From assembly GCA_964521625.1 (NCBI GenBank), contig CAZFSM010000021.1:3957-67956 (forward strand): a DNA stretch of 64,000 bases, given 5' to 3'. This DNA comes from UBA1444 sp964521625 (GTDB lineage Bacteria > Bacillota > Negativicutes > UBA1444). Shown here one piece after another: positions 59,129 to 64,000 of this stretch; within the stretch, counting starts at the first letter, position 1; every line of letters begins with the position of its first letter. Position numbers and translations under genes: made by a program. Below the pieces are notes generated by a model. It did no database searches, had not been told where the DNA came from, and saw only the letters and a program-made list of their open reading frames with translations.

Positions 59129-60652
59129 TCATTGTGCGATATTGTTTATAACCTCTTGTTGCTGAAGTAGTTCACAGAAAGCAGCCAACAGTTCGGGGTC
59201 AAACTGGATGCCGGCAAATTTTCGCAATTCCGCCACAGCCTGTTCCACAGGCATTGCCTTCCGATATGGGCGGTCACTGGTCATCGCATCAAAGGCATCG
59301 GCAATCGAAAGAATTCGGCACTCAATCGGAATAGCTGAGCCGGACAAGCCAATTGGGTAGCCGCTGCCATCCCACCATTCATGGTGTCGCAAAATCCATT
59401 CTGCAATATATACTAAGTCTGAAGATGCCAGCGCAATCCGATAGCCTATTTCACTATGTCGCCGCATCTCCGCTCGTTCTTCTTCTGTCAAAGCACCTGG
59501 TTTAAACAGGATGGAGTCACTAATGCCAACCTTGCCAATATCGTGAAATTTCGCAAACAACCGCATTGCATCCAATTGGTTGGATGCAAACCCCATACGT
59601 TCCGCCAGGCTGCCAACTAGCAGCTCCAGCCTCTCTGCATGTCCTTCAGTAATAAAATCCCTAGCCTCGAGCAGTGTCATCATCGTATTGACCAGACCGC
59701 TACGGGTACTTTGCGACCTCAGCAGTTTCTCGCGACGAACCATGTTGTCCGCATCCCGCATCAGCAAGCTTAGCTCTACTGGTTTTGCTTGCGCAATCGC
59801 ATACCCAATGGACAAGCTAAGAAACAAATCCCTGTTTTCCTGGTTATACTGTTCCACACTCGCCCGCAGCTCGCGGCACAACTGTTCCGCCTGTTCCGCC
59901 GAAGCCCCCGGGCGGACTAATACAAACTCATCGCCGCCTACCCGTGATAAGATGTCGTCTGTCTCAACAAATTCAGTTAACAAAACCGCCGCCATAATCA
60001 GCCGTTGGTCGCCAGCGGCGTGTCCCAGCGTCTCATTGGTCATCTGCAATCCATCAATATCACAGGCGATTAAAACACAGGGAAGCGACATGGATTCAAG
60101 CCGCCGTTGAAATTCATATTCCAGATAAGCCCTGTTGTACAGGCCGGTCAATGAATCGTGCGTACTCACGTGTTGCAGCATCGCATTGGTCCGTTTGCGT
60201 TCGGAAATATCACGCAAGATTGTCACCGCAAAAACCTGATCGCCCAATACCACAATGTCGATCGCAACATCCAGCGGCACTCGCGATCCATCCAGTCGAT
60301 GGAACTCAGTCGAAAAATCCTGTCGTCGCCCGGCAAATTCAACAGTCCGGCCTAATTGCTGCAAAGCAGCCTCAATCGCCGGAAAAAATTGCGGCAAACT
60401 CGCAGCCAACAATAGCGGGCGTGTAAACTCCATAATTTTGCAAGCCGCTTCATTTGCATCGACAATCTGTCCCGCCGGCAAATGAATCATCAAGATTCCA
60501 TCCGACACTTTATCCAAAAGATTACGGAAAGTTTCCAGCTCGCCAAGTCGTTTCTGCAACTCCGGGTAGTAATTTTTTCTGATTGAGTGTTCGCCGAGAC
60601 CAATCAATTTATCCCGGACAAACCCATTATGTTGGTCAGAGGATCGCTTCAT
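59129..60652 (-). CDS. PAS-GGDEF-HD-GYP dual c-di-GMP protein
   Basis: A 507-residue cytosolic protein. PAS at about 35-165, GGDEF at 170-320 with intact SRVGGDEFVLV, and HD-GYP at 325-490 with FHDIGKVGI, the second-metal HHEWWDGSGYP segment and SIADAFDAMTSDRPYR. It can therefore both make and hydrolyse c-di-GMP, using a phosphodiesterase class different from the EAL protein at 2603. ATG 60652 has GAGG six bases upstream and overlaps the alcohol dehydrogenase gene by 17 bases, hinting at co-expression. Confidence 0.92.
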   Translation of the reverse strand: MKRSSDQHNGFVRDKLIGLGEHSIRKNYYPELQKRLGELETFRNLLDKVSDGILMIHLPAGQIVDANEAACKIMEFTRPLLLAASLPQFFPAIEAALQQLGRTVEFAGRRQDFSTEFHRLDGSRVPLDVAIDIVVLGDQVFAVTILRDISERKRTNAMLQHVSTHDSLTGLYNRAYLEYEFQRRLESMSLPCVLIACDIDGLQMTNETLGHAAGDQRLIMAAVLLTEFVETDDILSRVGGDEFVLVRPGASAEQAEQLCRELRASVEQYNQENRDLFLSLSIGYAIAQAKPVELSLLMRDADNMVRREKLLRSQSTRSGLVNTMMTLLEARDFITEGHAERLELLVGSLAERMGFASNQLDAMRLFAKFHDIGKVGISDSILFKPGALTEEERAEMRRHSEIGYRIALASSDLVYIAEWILRHHEWWDGSGYPIGLSGSAIPIECRILSIADAFDAMTSDRPYRKAMPVEQAVAELRKFAGIQFDPELLAAFCELLQQQEVINNIAQ

Positions 60653-61796
60653 ATATCGCCTCAACGTCAGAACGCGCCATCAGTTTTGGATTCGTTGCCA
60701 TGCAGGCATCTTGCAGGGCAAAGTCCGTCAGGCGGGGCACGTCTGATTTTTTTACGCCAAACCGACCGACTGTCGCAGCAATCCCAATCGATTCGCGCAA
60801 ACTACCGATTCGTTCTACTAACCTGTCCGCCCGTTCCCCTACTGGAACATTCGGCATGTTAATTCCTAATATTTCCCCAATCCGGTCAAACCGCTCAGGA
60901 CAAGCCGAATAATTAAACGCAACGACCCTCGGCAACAAAATTGCATTACATTCTCCATGCGGCAAATCGTAATAGCCCCCCAGACTATGAGCCATTGCAT
61001 GAACTGCGCCTAAAATTGCATTGGAAAAAGCTAAGCCAGCTTCAAGACTAGCCAGCATCATTGGCCCTTGGTGGGCAAGCGAACACGGATTGGCGACGGC
61101 GCCTTGCAAATGTTCGGCTATCAAGCGAATGGCTTCCATTGCGTGCAAATCTGTAATCGGCGAATTGGCTGAGGAAACATAGGCTTCGATCGCGTGCGTA
61201 AGTGCATCCATTCCCGTACAAGCCACCTGATGCGATGAAAGTGTCGTCAACGTTTCCGGGTCGATCAAAGCAACATCAGGGACCACAGCCTTGCTGACAA
61301 TCGCCATTTTAGTTTTCCGCTGCATATCGGCAATAATCGCAAACTGGGAAACATCGGCGGAGCTGCCTGCGGTCGTCGGTATGCATACCAACGGCGGAAT
61401 TGGATATTCTACCAGATCTACCCCTTCATACTCTTCAATCCCGCATTGGTGGCTAACCTCGATGCCGATTGCTTTAGCGCAATCCATCGGACTGCCGCCG
61501 CCTACAGCCACAATCATATTGCAGCCGAATTCCTCGTATCGGATCCTGCCCGCCCGGACTTCAGACATTTTGGGATTTTCTGTAACGTCCTTAAATATTA
61601 CATAAGGAATCGACAGGCGCGCCAAACTTTCAGATACCCGTGCAGTCCAGCCCGCAGCTTCAACCCCGGGGTCAGTAACCAGCAATACTTTTTGAGCGCC
61701 AAGATTTTTCGCATATTGCCCACTCATATCAATGGCGCCAATACCGAACAAAAACTCTGGTGCGACAAATTTCCGCAACTCCCATAACTGATCCAC
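60636..61796 (-). CDS. Iron-containing alcohol dehydrogenase
   Basis: A 386-residue group III dehydrogenase. The NAD(P) loop is VGGGSPMDCAKAIG, and metal-binding His residues lie in SLEAGLAFSNAILGAVHAMAHSLGG-type sequence (VHAMAHSLGG) and PHGECNAILLP. GTG 61796 has AGGAGG seven bases upstream; the longer frame from 61841 is unsupported. Substrate could be ethanol, butanol, propanediol or a hydroxyacid semialdehyde. It starts a co-directional run down to tcdA. Confidence 0.93.
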   Translation of the reverse strand: MDQLWELRKFVAPEFLFGIGAIDMSGQYAKNLGAQKVLLVTDPGVEAAGWTARVSESLARLSIPYVIFKDVTENPKMSEVRAGRIRYEEFGCNMIVAVGGGSPMDCAKAIGIEVSHQCGIEEYEGVDLVEYPIPPLVCIPTTAGSSADVSQFAIIADMQRKTKMAIVSKAVVPDVALIDPETLTTLSSHQVACTGMDALTHAIEAYVSSANSPITDLHAMEAIRLIAEHLQGAVANPCSLAHQGPMMLASLEAGLAFSNAILGAVHAMAHSLGGYYDLPHGECNAILLPRVVAFNYSACPERFDRIGEILGINMPNVPVGERADRLVERIGSLRESIGIAATVGRFGVKKSDVPRLTDFALQDACMATNPKLMARSDVEAIYEAIL

Positions 61797-61906
61797 TGGA
61801 CCACCTCCTCGTGACGGTGAAGATGAATCGGCACTGTGCACATAGCCAATGCTTCAATTAAGCTACTGATTCGACAATCGCGCGCTGACCTCCTGCAGTA
61901 AAAAAT

Positions 61907-61948
61907 AAAAAGAGCCGCGTGAAACGGTTGTTTCACACGACTCTTTTT
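61907..61948 (-). terminator. Rho-independent terminator after short chemoreceptor gene
   Basis: A stem of 19 positions (minus strand AAAAAGAGTCGTGTGAAAC with GTTTCACGCGGCTCTTTTT, G-U pairs allowed, 4-base loop) ends in a T-rich run. It lies 8 bases past the stop at 61956. Confidence 0.92.
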
Positions 61949-61955
61949 ATGGATT

Positions 61956-62816
61956 TTATACTTTTTCTTCCGATGCTTTGAGCATATCCCCCGACACAGC
62001 CGACAATGTACTTGCCATCTCTGCCAGTTCCTGACTGGCCTCGGCAATTTCCTGAATCGACTTGGCCTGGTTTTCCACATTGACGTCGATCGATTGAATC
62101 TTGCTCGAAACAAGCGCTACCGATTCCTGAATTTTTTGCAGCAACTTGGTGATCCTGTTGACTGAATCAGCGCTGGCGACCGCCAATTTTCGAACCTCAT
62201 CCGCCACGACGCCGAACCCCCGCCCCATTTCACCAACCCTCGCCGCTTCAATCGCCGCATTCAGGCCCAACAAGTTCGTCTGATTGGCGACATTTCGGAT
62301 AAACGAAACGATTTCATCGGTTTGCTTAGTAGTCTGATCCAGTTCCTTGCTCAGGCGATCGATATCACGACTGCCGCTGGCCAGCGTAGAGGCGCTGGAA
62401 CTCAACTCTTCCATTCCGGCTGTCATTTCTTCCGACGACGCTGCCAAACTATGGGCGATCTTGTTCACCTTTTCCTGATTGCTGATCATTTGCGTGGTTA
62501 ATATACAACCGAGAACCTTGCCGTCCTCAAGAATCGGCATGCCGCAAACAAGGTAAGGAATTCCGCCTAGTGCGATCTCGCTACCGACGGCCCTGATCAC
62601 CCTCATTCCACTCGAGAGACAACGCTCTGCCGTTTTACCGGTTACCGGATCGCCAACTTTAATCGGCAGGCTGTAATGATCAGGTTGTACGCAGGAAACA
62701 TACCGATCGCCTTTAATCACCGAAACGCTCATATCCTGTGGAACGATAGAATTCAGATAGGGCGCCACTTCACAAAACAATTCCAGAATTTCTTCAGCCG
62801 TATGTTTTTTCTCCAT
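61956..62816 (-). CDS. Short cytosolic methyl-accepting chemotaxis protein
   Basis: A 286-residue receptor. The N-terminal 140 residues form a soluble sensor (SLPIKVGDPVTGKTAERCL, GGIPYLVCGMPILEDGKVLG) of a kind common in small Firmicute receptors and without known ligand. The signalling part has NLLGLNAAIEAARVGEMGRG. ATG 62816 has AGGTGG five bases upstream, and the longer frame would add 31 untypical residues. It lies between the lyase and alcohol dehydrogenase genes with its own terminator. Confidence 0.9.
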   Translation of the reverse strand: MEKKHTAEEILELFCEVAPYLNSIVPQDMSVSVIKGDRYVSCVQPDHYSLPIKVGDPVTGKTAERCLSSGMRVIRAVGSEIALGGIPYLVCGMPILEDGKVLGCILTTQMISNQEKVNKIAHSLAASSEEMTAGMEELSSSASTLASGSRDIDRLSKELDQTTKQTDEIVSFIRNVANQTNLLGLNAAIEAARVGEMGRGFGVVADEVRKLAVASADSVNRITKLLQKIQESVALVSSKIQSIDVNVENQAKSIQEIAEASQELAEMASTLSAVSGDMLKASEEKV

Positions 62817-62966
62817 GCTGTCCACCTGCCTACTATTTTTTTGTATTAAAACCCTGCGTAATCCGAACTGCCATATCAGCAAAAATACCCGGCAACTCAA
62901 CCAGACCACTTTCCCTGCAGAAAGTGACCAGCGGCTTCATTGCCGGGATATTCGAAAAACCTGAGT

Positions 62967-63836
62967 TTAATTCCCTTTTACATACATGCTCTCAATTTCT
63001 CTGATTTTTGTCAAGCCGATTAAGTCATTGAATTCTTCAAAAGTAATCATTTCCGGAATCAGGCTGGCGGTTGTGCCCGTCTGTTTCAACACGGTCATTA
63101 GCCGAGTCAAAGCTTTTGTCACCAAGTACGTTGACGCCGTGGGAAAAATCACCAGGTCGTAGCCCAATGATTCGAGTTCCTGCACTGGCAAAAACGGCGT
63201 GCGACCGCCCTCAACCATATTGGCCAGAACGGGAACTTTGAACGAGGAAGTGATCTGCTTCATTTCTTCAATCGACTCGGGTGATTCGATAAACAGAATA
63301 TCGGCGCCAGCCTCTTCATAGGCTTTGGCCCGTTCCAGCGCTTCACCGATTCCGTGTACTGTCCGCGCATCGGTTCTGGCGATAATCATAAAATCGCTAT
63401 CGGTGCGAACATCTGCCGCCGCCTTGATTTTACCGACCATCTCTTCTTTGGATACAACCTGGCGGCCTGTCATGTGACCGCATTTTTTCGGCGCCACCTG
63501 ATCTTCCAGCTGAATCGCCGCAACGCCGGCTTTTTCATATTCACGCACCGTACGCATCACATTGACGGCATTGCCGAACCCTGTGTCGGCATCGGCAATA
63601 ACCGGCACATTGACTGCCTCAACGATATTGGCTGCCCTGGCAACCATTTCGGTAAGTGTCAACAGCCCTACATCGGGTTTGCCAAGATGGCTGGCAGCCT
63701 GCCCGTAACCGGTCATGTACACGGCTTCAAACCCAACCTGTTCAATGATTTTTGCCGTCAGTGCATCATGAGCGCCTGGCGCCACTACAATTCGTTTTGT
63801 ACTCATCATTTGTCTGAGCAACGTTGTTTTCCTCAT
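62967..63836 (-). CDS. Isocitrate lyase/PEP mutase-family lyase (dimethylmalate or methylisocitrate lyase-like)
   Basis: A 289-residue (beta/alpha)8 lyase. Substrate and metal contacts are APGAHDALTAKI, VIADADTGFGN and AIQLEDQVAPKKCGHM, with the catalytic Cys in KKCGH kept, so carbon-carbon cleavage is expected. Members split 2-methylisocitrate, 2,3-dimethylmalate, oxaloacetate or phosphonates. ATG 63836 has GGGGGAG nine bases upstream. The LeuCD/DmdAB-like dehydratase 15 kb away would provide a suitable substrate for a dimethylmalate-type lyase. The exact substrate is inferred. Confidence 0.85.
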   Translation of the reverse strand: MRKTTLLRQMMSTKRIVVAPGAHDALTAKIIEQVGFEAVYMTGYGQAASHLGKPDVGLLTLTEMVARAANIVEAVNVPVIADADTGFGNAVNVMRTVREYEKAGVAAIQLEDQVAPKKCGHMTGRQVVSKEEMVGKIKAAADVRTDSDFMIIARTDARTVHGIGEALERAKAYEEAGADILFIESPESIEEMKQITSSFKVPVLANMVEGGRTPFLPVQELESLGYDLVIFPTASTYLVTKALTRLMTVLKQTGTTASLIPEMITFEEFNDLIGLTKIREIESMYVKGN

Positions 63837-63890
63837 GGTTTCTTTCTCCCCCACCTATTCTCCGAAACATTTAGCCAAAATCATTTTTGT

Positions 63891-63929
63891 AATGAGGGGT
63901 TTTCCGATTCGGAACACCCCTCATTACTA
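63891..63929. repeat. Strong intergenic hairpin
   Basis: GTAATGAGGGG and CCCCTCATTAC pair perfectly, with an inner TTCCGA/TCGGAA stem. It lies 12 bases past the stop of the gene at the right edge and 55 bases before the lyase start. No immediate U-run is seen on either strand, so it may be a weak terminator or an RNA processing site. Confidence 0.6.
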
Positions 63930-63941
63930 CATCACTAAATT

Positions 63942-64000
63942 ATTTGCAGGCGTCCGGATTTTCCACGCTGCAAGCTTCCAGATTCTTGCCTTTGGTCTCG
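63942..64000 (-). CDS. C-terminal end of an unidentified protein, cut by window edge
   Basis: The last 19 codons are visible (ETKGKNLEACSVENPDACK) followed by TAA at 63942-63944. Too short to name. It is in the same direction as the lyase gene and separated from it by the hairpin. Confidence 0.6.

Noticed and set aside
63891..63929. Canonical terminator before the lyase gene
   Set aside because: The hairpin is strong but lacks an adjacent T-run on either strand, so it is listed only as a hairpin.
1..64000. CRISPR arrays, tRNA, rRNA, prophage or intact insertion sequences
   Set aside because: No regularly spaced repeats, cloverleaf or rRNA-like sequence, integrase or transposase was seen on reading both strands by eye.

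Overview
The window looks like a chromosome segment of a diderm Firmicute, most likely Negativicutes (Sporomusaceae-like). Regulators and repair genes are of Gram-positive type: a YesN-like response regulator, a Gram-positive LexA box in front of a UvrX/YqjW-type polymerase, and RsbV/RsbW-like proteins. There is also clear evidence of an outer membrane: TolC, a DevBCA-type tripartite exporter and an autotransporter beta-barrel. The taxon is an inference from gene content; no rRNA or tRNA was seen. Almost all genes lie on the minus strand.

Layout. 0-9.5 kb: a flavin reductase-like fragment, a membrane chemoreceptor, a large dCache-GAF-GAF-GGDEF-EAL protein and a PAS histidine kinase/YesN pair. 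10-15 kb: TolC plus devB-devA-devC-like exporter and a TetR gene with two matching operators. 15.3-18 kb: a LexA-controlled UmuC-like polymerase with a small leader gene, and a Fic protein under a palindrome-rich promoter. 18.1-38.3 kb: one tightly packed, 18-gene, 20-kb minus-strand operon, the most unusual part. It combines a MATE exporter, a GNAT-acyl ligase fusion, two acyl carrier proteins, a three-subunit xanthine dehydrogenase-family hydroxylase, a HisC-like aminotransferase, two intact tandem KAS III enzymes, an orphan CitC, a complete RsbU/RsbV/RsbW-type partner-switching set with a periplasmic binding protein, a degenerate HATPase fused to an acetyltransferase-like domain, and an autotransporter whose passenger may be an NAD-hydrolase-like domain. 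I recognise no described pathway with this composition. I read it as a regulated biosynthesis-and-export locus.

38.4-46.9 kb: a plus-strand zinc phospholipase C-like gene, then C4-dicarboxylate metabolism: succinate dehydrogenase/fumarate reductase (B, A, C), two-subunit class I fumarase, a DASS transporter and a divergent LysR regulator. 46.8-54.4 kb: aconitase-family dehydratase (LeuCD/DmdAB type), a PrpR_N-domain chemoreceptor, and two LarA (nickel racemase-family) paralogs around a PrpR_N-PAS-sigma54 activator. Good sigma-54 promoter matches precede both larA-like genes. This looks like a dedicated system for sensing, swimming toward and degrading a hydroxy-acid.

54.5-64 kb: a 221-bp MITE-like element that supplies the tcdA stop codon, then tcdA, a PaaI thioesterase, EamA transporter, pheA, a secreted lipase, a GGDEF/HD-GYP protein, an iron alcohol dehydrogenase, a short cytosolic chemoreceptor and a PEP mutase/isocitrate lyase-family lyase. 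The dehydratase at 46.8-48.6 kb and this lyase are the same families as the last two steps of the 2,3-dimethylmalate pathway, but that link is inferred. Where start codons were ambiguous I used Shine-Dalgarno (SD) spacing, so several starts are shorter than the longest open frame.
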